DNA from: DASVRZ01 sp038230215
GTDB lineage: Bacteria > Verrucomicrobiota > Verrucomicrobiia > Chthoniobacterales > DASVRZ01
Direction: 5' to 3'
Length of the DNA stretch: 64,000 bases
Assembly: GCA_038230215.1 (NCBI GenBank)
Contig: JBBRNR010000001.1
Coordinates: forward strand, 432,841 to 496,840
In this document: one piece after another, positions 25,969 to 35,400 of the stretch
Position numbering within the stretch: the first letter of the stretch is position 1
Layout: the number at the start of each line of letters is the position of its first letter
Made by a program: the position numbers and the translations under genes
Notes under the pieces: generated by a model
Databases searched by the model: none
Told to the model about the DNA's origin: nothing
What the model saw: only the letters and a program-made list of their open reading frames with translations

Positions 25969-27306
25969 ATGAAGACCCGGAACCTGCTCATCGCCCTCAC
26001 TTGCATCGCGCTCTTCATCCTAGCCGGCGTACTTTATTTCAAGTCCTGGGTGGTGCAAAAGCCCTTCGCGATCATCCTCATCACCGGCGACGGCTTAAAT
26101 ACGTCGTCACTTGCCGCCGCCCGCATTTACGAGGGTGGCGCGGACAAGAATCTGGCGGTGGAATCGATGCCGCATATGGGGCTACTGAAGTTGACTTCCA
26201 ATGAATTCGCGGTGCCCGATGCTGCCGCCGCCGCGTCCTCACTTGCGACCGGACGCCGGGTAAATCAGAACGGACTTTCAGTCGATTCAGACGGCAAAAA
26301 TATCGCCACTCTCCTGGAACTCGCCGCCCGCGCCGGACGCAAAACCGGCGTGGTGACAAACGCGTCTGTGGTCGATCCGGCGGTGGCGGCTTATTTTTCC
26401 CACAACACCGATGGGCAGAATCGCACGGGAGTCGCATCCGAATTGCCCGATTTGGGGAATGTGGATCTGCTCCTCGGCGGCGGTGAAAAATATTTTCTGC
26501 CCGTGGATAAAGGCGGCGTGCGCACCGATGGCCAGGATCTCATTTTGGCTATGCGCCAGAAGAACTGGACCGTTGCCCGCACCAAGGCCGAGCTGGCTGC
26601 CATTCAGTCGTGGCTCGCCCCGCGCACGCTGGGGGTTTTCAATCGTGGCGAACTCGCCAACAGTCGCGCCATTGCCTCCGGAACCGAGGAGCCGTCGCTG
26701 GAGGAATTGGTAAAATCGGCCATCTCGCTTCTGCAATACAATACCAAGGGCTATTTCCTGGTGATCGACGCCGGGCTGATCGAAAAAGCCGCTCGCGGAA
26801 ACGATGGTGAAAATTTTCTCGCGGAAACGGTTGCTCTCGACAACGCCGTCGCCGTGGCCCGCCGTTATGCGGGTGACAATGCGATGATCGTGGTCGCTGG
26901 CAAGCAGGCACCGGGCGGTTTCCGAATGAATGGCTATCCGTTTCGCCAGGACCAGGGTGCCGCCGTGCTCGGCGTGAACGCACAGGGGATTCCGAGTCTG
27001 ACGTGGAGTACCGGCCCGCACGCTCTGCCTCCGGCTCCTGCCGCGAAACCGACGCCGAGACGCGAGGGCGAGGTGTTGCCATCGCTGATCGTGCCCGAGA
27101 CGCCGCTGCCGGAACATCCCACTCCCGAGCCGCCGCCACCCCAGCTTCCGCCGAGCGCAGCCGTGGAGCCGTCCACCGTTTTCACTCCCGAGTCGCTCAA
27201 TGTGGTGGACGATCCGCTTATTTTCAGCGGCGGGAAAGGTTCGGAGAAACTGACCGGCTATCTGGATGCCAAGGACGTGTTTACGGTGGTGCAAACACAG
27301 CTCTAA
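25969..27306 (+). CDS. Alkaline phosphatase homologue lacking catalytic residues (pseudo-enzyme)
   Basis: A 445-residue protein anchored by an N-terminal TM helix (about 6-24). The fold is that of PhoA-type alkaline phosphatase: IILITGDGLN (Asp41 kept), PDAAAAASSLATGRRVNQNG where the motif is normally D-S-A, GVVTNASVVDPAVAAYFSH, YFLVIDAGLIEKAARGND and IVVAGKQAPGGF. The nucleophile Ser is Ala85; the metal-binding Glu of the VEG motif and the Asp-His of the ADHETGG motif are replaced. Catalysis by the normal mechanism looks impossible. A Pro-rich region (from about 350) and a C-terminal strand domain follow. The role is unknown, perhaps a binding scaffold. It is divergent from gpmI. Confidence 0.75.
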   Translation: MKTRNLLIALTCIALFILAGVLYFKSWVVQKPFAIILITGDGLNTSSLAAARIYEGGADKNLAVESMPHMGLLKLTSNEFAVPDAAAAASSLATGRRVNQNGLSVDSDGKNIATLLELAARAGRKTGVVTNASVVDPAVAAYFSHNTDGQNRTGVASELPDLGNVDLLLGGGEKYFLPVDKGGVRTDGQDLILAMRQKNWTVARTKAELAAIQSWLAPRTLGVFNRGELANSRAIASGTEEPSLEELVKSAISLLQYNTKGYFLVIDAGLIEKAARGNDGENFLAETVALDNAVAVARRYAGDNAMIVVAGKQAPGGFRMNGYPFRQDQGAAVLGVNAQGIPSLTWSTGPHALPPAPAAKPTPRREGEVLPSLIVPETPLPEHPTPEPPPPQLPPSAAVEPSTVFTPESLNVVDDPLIFSGGKGSEKLTGYLDAKDVFTVVQTQL

Positions 27307-27379
27307 CGCAGCTTTACAAGGCGGCGCGTTTTTGCGGTGACATTCCGGGCGGTCTTCCCTACGGTATTTTCATCCCCGC

Positions 27380-27856
27380 ATGAGCAAACCCAAGAGCCCC
27401 ACTCTGGCCCAGAAAAAGAAACGGCTGGTGCAACTTCGCGATGCGCAACGCCGCCGTCGCGAGCGTTTGCGGGCGGGCAAACAGTTTTTCGTGCAGATCA
27501 TTTTGCCGGAGAAAACGCTCCAGCAACTCACACGCATGCTGGAAGTTTCTGGCGAGACGATGCAACAAATCATCGCCCGCCTCGTGCAATTCTCGCTGCC
27601 AGCCGAGTCTGAGTCGGATGTGACCGAGGCCTCCGCACCCATGACCATGGAAGTCGTCCCCGAGCTGGAGGAGGAAATCGTGGAAATAGCCGAGGAGGAA
27701 TTAGTCGAAGAGGTTATTCCAGAGCCCGTTTTGGCGGCGGTAAATGCGGAAGTGGAGGTTTTTTCCAGTATGGAAGAAGTCGAGCCAACTCTGGAGCCAG
27801 AAATCAAGGCATCCCCCCATCCTTCAAAAGCTGGCCAACTGGATCTCTTCAGCTAG
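27380..27856 (+). CDS. Hypothetical protein with C-terminal beta-clamp-binding-like motif
   Basis: A 158-residue protein with three parts: a strongly basic N-terminus (residues 3-35, KKKRLVQLRDAQRRRRERLR), a folded middle with FFVQIILPEKTLQQLTRMLE resembling a ribbon-helix-helix or short DNA-binding module, and an extended acidic region (about 85-145). It ends QLDLFS, which matches the QL[SD]LF consensus of peptides that dock in the DnaN sliding clamp. Basic N-terminus plus clamp motif suggests a DNA replication or repair accessory factor, but this is inference. No relative is recognised. Confidence 0.65.
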   Translation: MSKPKSPTLAQKKKRLVQLRDAQRRRRERLRAGKQFFVQIILPEKTLQQLTRMLEVSGETMQQIIARLVQFSLPAESESDVTEASAPMTMEVVPELEEEIVEIAEEELVEEVIPEPVLAAVNAEVEVFSSMEEVEPTLEPEIKASPHPSKAGQLDLFS

Positions 27857-27954
27857 CTGATTTCCGGGCTGGCCCCGGAACCGAGGGAAAAGGCACGGGA
27901 ACCCCTAAAAACGCACGGGTTTTTCATTCCTGCAACAATTTTGAACGAAAAGAC

Positions 27955-28105
27955 TTGGCTTCAGTCGAATCTTTTTGATACTTAACATCATTAACTAATT
28001 TGGAGATCGCAGAAATCTAGCCAACGAAAACACAAAACCAAACGTATAACCTTGTGAGAGGCAATCCCATTGCCTCCCTAATTGAGCTAGAAGCGAAACA
28101 ACAAT
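27955..28105 (+). promoter_or_regulatory. Candidate promoter and 5' leader of the sigma factor gene
   Basis: TTGGCT at 27955-27960 and GATACT at 27977-27982 with 16-nt spacing form a plausible sigma-70 promoter. The resulting ~115-nt leader is A-rich and holds a perfect 8-bp hairpin at 28058-28076 (GAGGCAAT, loop CCC, ATTGCCTC), 30 nt before the ATG. Function of the hairpin is unknown; control of translation or stability is possible. Confidence 0.35.
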
Positions 28106-28966
28106 ATGGCTGCTGAAGATACAGATTCCGGAATTAAGATCTATCTGCGTGAAATCGGGCAAATCGCCCTTTTGACCCCAGATCAAGAGATCGAATTGGC
28201 CGCAAAAATTAAGAAAGGCGACAAAGAAGCACGTTCTTTGATGATTCGCTCGAACCTCCGTCTCGTGGTGAAGATCGCTCACGACTACGCTAATTTGGGC
28301 CTGCCTCTGCTCGACCTCATTTCTGAGGGAAACATCGGTCTCATGAAGGCCGTCGAACGCTTTGACCCCGCAAAGGGTGGAAAATTAAGCACTTACGCCG
28401 CTTGGTGGATCAAACAATCCATCAAACGCGCACTGGCCAACCAGAGCAAAACGATCCGACTTCCAGTTCACCTGGTGGACAAAATTTCGAAAATGCGCCG
28501 CGTCTCGCTGCAAATGAGCGAGGAACTCGGTCGCGAACCGACCGATGACGAGCTCGCCGAGGAAATCGGCATTGCCAGCGGCAAGGTTTCCCAACTAAAG
28601 ACCGTTTCGATTCGTCCTGCGTCCCTCGACGCGCCGATTAGCGACGACGATTCTACTGAATTTGGCGAAATCGTCGGCGATGAAGACGCGCAAACGCCCT
28701 TCGAGTTGCTGCGCGACAAGGACTTGCGCGACGAGGTGGGCGACCTCCTCGATGTGCTCGACGAGCGCGAGAAGAAAATCATTTTTTCCCGTTTCGGCCT
28801 CGACGGCGGCAAACCCAAGACGCTGGAGGAAGTCGGCAAGAAATTCGGTGTCACCCGCGAGCGTATCCGACAGTTACAAAACATCGCGCTCTCCAAACTG
28901 CGCCGCGCCTTGGGCAAGAAAGAAAAACCCATTGAGGCGTTGCAGGAAATGGGCGTCGAATACTAG
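28106..28966 (+). CDS. RNA polymerase sigma factor, RpoD/SigA-type
   Basis: A 286-residue group 1/2 sigma-70 factor without the long region 1.1 and non-conserved insertion of E. coli RpoD. Region 1.2 starts IKIYLREIGQIALLT; region 2 has LISEGNIGLMKAVERFD and KLSTYAAWWIKQSIKRAL, the -10 recognition helix; region 3 includes PVHLVDKISK; region 4 has KKIIFSRFGLDGG, the helix-turn-helix KTLEEVGKKFGVTRERIRQL and the following ALSKLRR. It could be the principal sigma factor or an RpoS-like alternative one; copy number elsewhere is unknown. It stands alone with its own terminator. Confidence 0.92.
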   Translation: MAAEDTDSGIKIYLREIGQIALLTPDQEIELAAKIKKGDKEARSLMIRSNLRLVVKIAHDYANLGLPLLDLISEGNIGLMKAVERFDPAKGGKLSTYAAWWIKQSIKRALANQSKTIRLPVHLVDKISKMRRVSLQMSEELGREPTDDELAEEIGIASGKVSQLKTVSIRPASLDAPISDDDSTEFGEIVGDEDAQTPFELLRDKDLRDEVGDLLDVLDEREKKIIFSRFGLDGGKPKTLEEVGKKFGVTRERIRQLQNIALSKLRRALGKKEKPIEALQEMGVEY

Positions 28967-28991
28967 CCGCTGTTAAAACACATTCAAGTTG

Positions 28992-29024
28992 CAGGCGAAT
29001 CTCACGATTCGCCTGTCTTGTTTT
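28992..29024 (+). terminator. Rho-independent terminator after the sigma factor gene
   Basis: A perfect 10-bp stem (CAGGCGAATC at 28992-29001, loop TCAC, GATTCGCCTG at 29006-29015) is followed by TCTTGTTTT. It lies between two convergent genes and may serve the minus-strand operon less well, having few A residues on its other side. Confidence 0.85.
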
Positions 29025-29715
29025 ACGGCTGGAGACGGAACGCGAGCAGACAATCCTTCGCTATATCCGAACGATTGAGCGACACCGCTGCGCCCAACAA
29101 ACGGACAAGTTCCATCGCCATCTGAAATTCCGGCGATGTGATTTTCTGAGGCTCCAAGGCATTTTCGCCTCTGAAATGAACGAGCAAACCGCGGTCCGGG
29201 TTCTCCCCATTCAGGGAACGGAGCGCGTGTTTATATTGGCGTGGCGGCAACAAACCGAGGGAGACTTCCACGGATCCGAGTTTCGTTTGCATGTTGGCGA
29301 TCAGTTGAGAAATAATCGTCGGCAACCACGCGAGATTCAGCATCACCTGCGCATCGCCAATGACCTTGGACCGCGCATTCCAGCCTTTGCAATTGCCGAC
29401 GGCCTCCATGATTCCGTCAACGGCCTCTGGCAGGCTGACGGTTTCGATCTTGATCGGATGCGTTTTCCGAAAGGCATTAAACTCGTCGCAAGTGGCCGAC
29501 AAACGATGAATCGAGCCGAAAAGCCCTTGCAGAAATTCGGCGACCTCGGGCGAAATGGAGTCCGCGTCCGGCAACAGCAACTCCGAATTGGAAAGGACGG
29601 CCATCTGATTGTTCACATCGTGAAGCTGGCTCGTAAAAAACGCTCCGAGCCGCTCCAATGAACTCAAGCCCGGCTCATTTTCATTCTGCCTCGGTTCTGG
29701 GGGATGGGCGATCAT
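29023..29715 (-). CDS. Histidine-kinase-like / HPt-like protein of a PATAN regulator module
   Basis: A 230-residue soluble protein. Residues about 20-60 contain LGAFFTSQLHDVNNQMAVLS, an H-box-like motif (HDxNN) of the kind found in HisKA-like dimerisation helices. The remaining part has the shape of a degenerate HATPase, but no intact N or G box is visible. It could be a histidine phosphotransferase (ChpT-like) or a pseudo-kinase. It is the last gene of a three-gene set with 2 bp after the roadblock-like gene, so it probably works with the response regulator upstream. Confidence 0.6.
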   Translation of the reverse strand: MIAHPPEPRQNENEPGLSSLERLGAFFTSQLHDVNNQMAVLSNSELLLPDADSISPEVAEFLQGLFGSIHRLSATCDEFNAFRKTHPIKIETVSLPEAVDGIMEAVGNCKGWNARSKVIGDAQVMLNLAWLPTIISQLIANMQTKLGSVEVSLGLLPPRQYKHALRSLNGENPDRGLLVHFRGENALEPQKITSPEFQMAMELVRLLGAAVSLNRSDIAKDCLLAFRLQP

Positions 29716-29717
29716 GC

Positions 29718-30071
29718 TTAAAAAACCGTCCGCTCCAAGGCGCTGCGGAACACGCGCTCGATGCGGTCGCCGAGTTCGTCGTTGCTGTTTTTGTCCACGA
29801 TTACGCCCAAAGTCGTCCCTTTTTCACTGATCATGCAGAGCACTTTCACGCGCTCGAAATTCCAGCACATGCGCGGCGAACCGAGCTTGTGGAGGTGGGC
29901 GACTTGAATCGTGTCTGCGAGCGCACGCCAGATGGTTTCGTCAATGGCCTGATCCCCCGGGCTTTTAAAGTCGGCGAAAATCACCATGCGATTATGCAGG
30001 CAAATACCTGCCCGCAAGACGCCAGGCAGCATTTCGATTTTGCGCTGCAACTCGATGAAAGTCTCTCTCAT
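29718..30071 (-). CDS. Roadblock/LC7-like small protein
   Basis: A 117-residue protein starting at 30071, where ATGA overlaps the stop of the response regulator. The N-terminal pattern FIELQRKIEMLPGVLRAGIC, followed by a hydrophobic strand (MVIFADF), then IWRALADTIQVAHLHKLG, fits the Roadblock/LC7 (MglB-like) fold often found next to PATAN or MglA-type GTPase systems. Similarity is weak and based on pattern only. It likely forms dimers and bridges the other two products of the set. Confidence 0.5.
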   Translation of the reverse strand: MRETFIELQRKIEMLPGVLRAGICLHNRMVIFADFKSPGDQAIDETIWRALADTIQVAHLHKLGSPRMCWNFERVKVLCMISEKGTTLGVIVDKNSNDELGDRIERVFRSALERTVF

Positions 30072-31354
30072 GCCAATGTGCTGGCTTGGGTGAATTCCGG
30101 GAGAATTTGCACCGCATTTGCGACGGATGCGCGCAGATCGGCCGTGGGAACGAGCGGGCGACGGACAAGTCCGAACGCGCCGACGCCAGCGGGAAACTCG
30201 ACGGTCGCGGTGTAGTCTTTTCCTTGGATAGCCAGATATTCGAGTGCGCCCCACTCGGGCCTCCCGCCGAGCTGGCGCATTTTGTTGCTGAATAATTCAA
30301 GCAGATCGATCCGGCGCTGGGCGTTCATGCAGCCGACATTTTTCAGAAGTTCGCCATCGGGCGAGCAAACAACGAGTTCATCGAGACGCAGCGGCGATGG
30401 GGCGGAACTCGGCTTTTGCGCCAGTCGAATGGCACTGAAAGCTATCGGGACCGTTTCTCGCTGGCGAACAGGTTTGATCGCGATGGAAGCCGTTTCCATT
30501 TCCTGCTCCATGCGACTGTAACTCGGGACCGCCGGCAGGCTGCCGTTTTCGAAGGGTGACCGCACGACTTTGATGAGCGGGCTGGTAATGCGTTGCGTTT
30601 TTGGAATGGGAATCGGCCCCGCGTGCGGCGCAGGCAAGCTCTCCTCACCGTCGAGAACGCCGCTTTCGTCGAGCAACCGGGCGGATTCCATGAGGAGATA
30701 TTCCCAGGAATTCGAGATCGTGCACTTTGGCGGATCGAAGAACGGCATGGTGTGAAACTCCCCGCCGCGAAGGGTCATAACCTGGTAAAACGCGTCGTAG
30801 CCGTCCGAGTTTCCGGCAGTAGCGTGAATGACCGACCCTTCGCGAATAAAAATTTCGGCGAGCCCGTCATGCGATTTCACCTGGAGAATGAGCGAATTAC
30901 CGCCCGTGCAGAGCATTTGCAGCATGTCGGCCAGACTCGCCTGCTGGAGGACGCCGCTGAAACCGCGCGTATGGGGAAATTCCAGAAGCTGGACGAGCGC
31001 CGCATAGACGCTTTTCATTTCATCTGTATTGCGTGGTTTCTCAAGAAATAGAGCCGCGCCATGCGCCAGACAGGCGGTGCGGTATTCTTCCTCGGCGTAA
31101 CCGGTGAGAATGGCTTTCTGGACGTTCGGGTGCTTTCGATTGAGTAGCCGGAGGAATTGCAGGCCGTCCACCACGGGCATCCGGATGTCGATTACGACCA
31201 CAGTCACGGGCGATTCCTGGAGGATCATAATCGCGTCCCCCACACTGTGCGCCGTCTCGATCACCAAGGGCGTGCCGGTGCTCCACGTCTTAAAGACGCG
31301 CTGGATCGACTCCAGAAAAGCGAGGTCGTCATCGACGAAAAGTAAAGTGGTCAT
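30068..31354 (-). CDS. Response regulator with PATAN (DUF4388) domain
   Basis: A 428-residue protein: an N-terminal receiver (1-120) with acidic pocket LLFVDDD, phosphoacceptor Asp56 (VVVIDIRMP) and Lys106 (FLEKP), then a PATAN/DUF4388 domain (about 128-235) with FSGVLQQASLADMLQMLC, EIFIREGSVIHATAG and GGEFHT, a Pro-rich linker, and a C-terminal region (about 335-428) with ELVVCSPDGELLKNVG that may be roadblock-like. PATAN proteins occur in motility, phototaxis and social-behaviour regulation. No DNA-binding output domain is present, so output is by protein contact. Start is ATG 31354, leaving a 170-bp divergent promoter region. Confidence 0.8.
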   Translation of the reverse strand: MTTLLFVDDDLAFLESIQRVFKTWSTGTPLVIETAHSVGDAIMILQESPVTVVVIDIRMPVVDGLQFLRLLNRKHPNVQKAILTGYAEEEYRTACLAHGAALFLEKPRNTDEMKSVYAALVQLLEFPHTRGFSGVLQQASLADMLQMLCTGGNSLILQVKSHDGLAEIFIREGSVIHATAGNSDGYDAFYQVMTLRGGEFHTMPFFDPPKCTISNSWEYLLMESARLLDESGVLDGEESLPAPHAGPIPIPKTQRITSPLIKVVRSPFENGSLPAVPSYSRMEQEMETASIAIKPVRQRETVPIAFSAIRLAQKPSSAPSPLRLDELVVCSPDGELLKNVGCMNAQRRIDLLELFSNKMRQLGGRPEWGALEYLAIQGKDYTATVEFPAGVGAFGLVRRPLVPTADLRASVANAVQILPEFTQASTLA

Positions 31355-31524
31355 TAAATAGTGGCGATTCTTCCGCTGCCGGGCCGCCTCCAATCACGGA
31401 GACGTCACGGCAGCACTTCTTTACATAGCAACTCGCAAGCCATCCACGGGATTGTGGCGAGGTTTTGCTGATTTTTTCGGCGCGGGCGCTTTGCCTTTTG
31501 AGAGCGCTCGGCGGATAATGGAGC

Positions 31525-31875
31525 ATGGCTGGCTGGCTCAATTCCCTCAAAGACACGGCTTTAGGTGCGACCGTGCGTCAATTTCTCGGCTCCAAACTCG
31601 ACGGCTATGGAAAGATCGAGCAGCTCAAAATAGACACCAAAAACCACCTCATCGAAGTGGAAGTCCGTCTCGAAGGCGAGAATACGCCAGTGCAGGTGAT
31701 CCTTCGCGGCTACGAAATCGTCGAAAAAGACGGGGTCACCCACATCTCGGCACCCACTGGGGCGTTTACCGCGTCGCGCATCTGGCTCGGAAAATTACTT
31801 AATGCCCAGCTTGCCGGACGGTCATTTGTCATCCCCGAAAAATACGCGAAATACGCTCGTGGACTCGTGGGCTAA
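31525..31875 (+). CDS. Conserved hypothetical protein
   Basis: A 116-residue soluble protein starting AGWLNSLKDTALG. The middle is a run of alternating hydrophobic strands (KIEQLKIDTKNHLIEVEVRL, then VQVILRGYEIVEK) as in lipid-binding beta sheets of the DUF2993/TULIP-like kind, and the C-terminal half has KLLNAQLAGRSFVIPEKY. No family was recognised with confidence. The next gene follows after 18 bp in the same direction, suggesting an operon. Confidence 0.7.
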   Translation: MAGWLNSLKDTALGATVRQFLGSKLDGYGKIEQLKIDTKNHLIEVEVRLEGENTPVQVILRGYEIVEKDGVTHISAPTGAFTASRIWLGKLLNAQLAGRSFVIPEKYAKYARGLVG

Positions 31876-31893
31876 GATTTCACTCCAAGTCCC

Positions 31894-32394
31894 ATGGAAG
31901 ACCTTTTGAAAGCCCTTCAGCAACCCGAATACGTTCACGTCGTGCTGAATCATCTGCCTGTGATCGGGCTCCTCGCAGGGTTGCTGGTGCTGGCGATCTC
32001 GATTTTTCAGAAAAGTCGAACCACGTCCATCGCGAGTTACATCGTGATCTTAATCATGGCTCTGAGTGTTATTCCCGTCAGCGAATTCGGAGAAAAAGCC
32101 GTGGACCAGGTAGAAAGTTTACTTGATGCACCCGCCCACCAATGGCTGCACGAGCACCAGGAACGCGCTGAAAAAACGAGCTGGGTCTTTTACGCCACGG
32201 CGCTGGCGGCGGCTGGCGGATTATTTCTCCCGAGATTCATCCCCAAGTCCGCCTTGTTTTTCCTGTGGACCACGCTTTTGGTAGGCGCTGTTGCTCTCGC
32301 GGGGGGGATATGGACCGCGGCCGCTGGCGGGAAAATCATGCATCGCGAATTTCGCTATTCCCTTCCACCAGTAGAGTCGGCGGCGGAAAATTAA
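31894..32394 (+). CDS. DUF2231-like membrane protein
   Basis: A 166-residue inner-membrane protein with four predicted TM helices. The N-terminus EYVHVVLNHLPVIGLLAGLL matches the pattern of DUF2231 proteins (a His-Leu-Pro motif in the first helix), followed by charged AEKTSW and two further hydrophobic hairpins, ending in a soluble tail HREFRYSLPP. The family has no settled function, although the conserved His residues could bind haem or metal. Confidence 0.6.
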   Translation: MEDLLKALQQPEYVHVVLNHLPVIGLLAGLLVLAISIFQKSRTTSIASYIVILIMALSVIPVSEFGEKAVDQVESLLDAPAHQWLHEHQERAEKTSWVFYATALAAAGGLFLPRFIPKSALFFLWTTLLVGAVALAGGIWTAAAGGKIMHREFRYSLPPVESAAEN

Positions 32395-32449
32395 ACCGGC
32401 TTCTTTCCGATTGATGTAGGTCTGAGAGCGTGACACTCTACACGTTTTT

Positions 32450-35400
32450 ATGCCCCTCATCGTCCTCGGAATGCATCAGTCTGGCGCGTCCGTCGCCGCG
32501 GATTTGATCGAACGAATGGGTGGCCAGCGACCGGATTTGCGGCGGCTCCACGAGGAGATTCTTCATTCCTGCGACACCGAATGGCAGAAAATCGACGAGT
32601 CCACTGCCAGGCAAATCGCCTCAGCGGAGTTGGAGTCGTATCAGGGGCGCGCAAGGCAAATCCTCGGCGAGTTGGAGCCGCATCAGCCGTGGGTTTTGCA
32701 GGAATCGAGTCTGTGTTTCCTGGTCCCGTTTTGGCGGCCATTCTTGGAAAACCCAGTCTGCCTACACGTTGTCCGCAATCCGATGGAAGTCGCCTCGGCG
32801 CTAAAAAAACACCACGGCCTCAGCATACAACACGGGCTCGCGCTCTGGGAACTTTCCACGATTTCCGGCCTGCAAAATGCCCGGGGCTTGCCGCAAATCA
32901 TGGTGCACCACGAGGATTTGCGCGATCCCGTGCGTCTTCGTAAACAACTGGAAGCGGCAGGCGTTGAGGGTTTGCTTCAGCCGTTGGAAAACAGAGTCGA
33001 GTTTGAGTCCAATCTGGAAGAACCCGGCTATTATTTGAATCACAAACAGCTCGCACTCTACGAGGCATTGCAGAGCCAGTCGCCGACACTGGCGGATGAT
33101 TTTTACACCCTTTCCGAGGGAGCCGTCGAGGCACTTTCCATTCAAAAAACCATCCGGAATACCTCTCAGGCCAATCTTCGCGAACTCGCCGAAGTCCAGA
33201 AATCTTCACGCTCCTCCTGGAAAACCCATTTAAAGCTGACCCGGCTCCAGGAATCCGCCAAAAACAACCTCGAGGACTCCCTTTCCCTCCTCCAGACCTT
33301 CCGCCAGGAGCATCTGAAAACGCTCAACTCGCTACCGTGGATTCTCGGCAATCTGTTGCATTTTCGCTGGAAAATTCTTAGTCGGACGACGCGCCTTCGC
33401 CGGTTGCGCGAGCTGGAGGCGCAAATCGAGGATCAGCGTTACAAAATCCAGCAAAGCAGTTCCATTTCCATGTCCGAGAGCGAGCAATCGCGGCGCAATC
33501 GGCAGAAAAAACCACGTCCCGTCGCGGTCATTATCCCGGTGTTCAATGCCTATGAGGAAGTCGTCACTTGCATCGAAAACCTCCTGCAGTATACCCGCCA
33601 TCCGCACGAAATCCTCCTGATTGACGATCGCAGCACCGACGAGCGAGTCTGGCCCAAATTGCGGGCGTATGCGAAGGCGCACGATCACATCCGCGCCATC
33701 CGCAACCGCAAGAATCTCGGCTACACGCGGACGGTAAACATGGGCTGTGAATTTGCCCGGCCCTGCGATGTGATTTTGCTGAACAGCGATACCATTGTAA
33801 CTCCGTTCTGGCTCGAAAAACTAACCGCCGTCGCCTACAGCCGCGCCGACGTGGCCACGGTCACGGCCATCTCGAATGCGGCGGGAAATTTCTCCGTTCC
33901 CATCAATAAAATTGACAATCCGATGCCCGACGATCTCACTCCGTCCGAGTTCGCTGGCTGGGTGGAGCGTCTGAGCCGGCGGCGGCGACCGGCGGTGCCG
34001 TGCGGCAATGGATTTTGCCTTTTTGTGCTGCGCAGTGCGCTGGAGAAAGTGGGGCCGTTTGACGAGGTGTCATTCCCGCGTGGCTACGGCGAGGAGAATG
34101 ATTTTTGCATGAGGGCGCGTAAGTTGGGCCTCCTCAGTTTGATCGACGATGCGACTTTCATTTATCACAAGCGCACGGCGTCGTTCGGCGCGGCGGCGAA
34201 AGCCCCGCTGCTCGAGGCCAGCAAGATCAAGCTCCAGGAGTTGCATCCCGATTACGTGAAACTGCGCACGGAATGGCTGAAAAACGACCCTGTGGACGAG
34301 CTGCGGGCGGAGTTGCAAAAGGCGCCCTGGAGCCGCGGTTTTCCCAAGCCCCAGACGAAGCCCGTGCTGCTCTACGTGATCCATGCCAGCGGCGGCGGGA
34401 CACGATTTACCTCGGAGGATTTGATTCGCGGGATGATGGATCACTACGAAGTGCTCCTGCTGGAGACGGCGGAACATCACTGGACGCTGTTGCAGTCGTT
34501 GGGCACGAAGCTAACCCCGCTGCGACGTTATCATTTCGCCGAAAGATGGGAATATTACCAGATACTGAACGGCGAGCGCGTGGACGTTTGGTCGGAAATC
34601 CTGAGCGCGATGAAAGTCGGCTTAGTCCACTTCCGACACCTCATCGGCAATGGTCCGGAGGCACTCGCCCTTGCTCGGCAAAAAGGACTGCGCGTCGTCC
34701 TTTCACTGCACGATTTTTACACGATTTGCCCCACGACAACGCTGCTCGATGAGCGGCTCCAGTTCTGCGGCGGCCATTGCACTCCCGGCGAGGGGAAATG
34801 CGATTTGCGCGGGCGGTGGTTCGATAACAGCGGCCCAGTTTTGAAGCATGCCCACGTCCATGTGCACCGGAAATTGATGGCCGATGCCATGGAATGCGAC
34901 GCGCTGGTGACGACCTCAATGTTCTCGCGGAACTTGTTCGTAGAGTTCTTCCCGCACATCGCCTCGCGTCTGCACGTCATCGAACATGGCCGCGACCTGC
35001 AGCGGGAGGATTTCGTCGCCGCGCCCGTGGTTGGGCAGCCGATGCGCGTCATTTGTCTGGGTAACATGAGCGTCCCGAAAGGCATGAATCTCATTCGAGA
35101 AATCATGGCACTCGACCAGGCGGGCGCGCGCCGATTCGAGTTCCATTTCCTGGGCAGTCTGCCGAAGGAAATCACCGATCTTCCACAACTCGGCGGCGTG
35201 CTCCACGGACGTTACAAACGCGAGCATCTCAACCAGTATCTCCAGAAAATCGGGCCGTCATTTTCCATCGTCTCCTCCATCTGGCCGGAAACGTATTGCC
35301 ACACGCTCACCGAATCGTGGGCCGTCGGGTTGCCCGTTTTTGCCTCGAATATTGGGACGCTCCAGGAACGCGTCGAGGAGCACGGCGGAGGCTGGCTGCT

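Noticed and set aside
27862..27880. Terminator after the clamp-motif gene (TTCCGGG/CCCGGAA)
   Set aside because: Only a 7-bp stem with no T-run following; left out as a called terminator.
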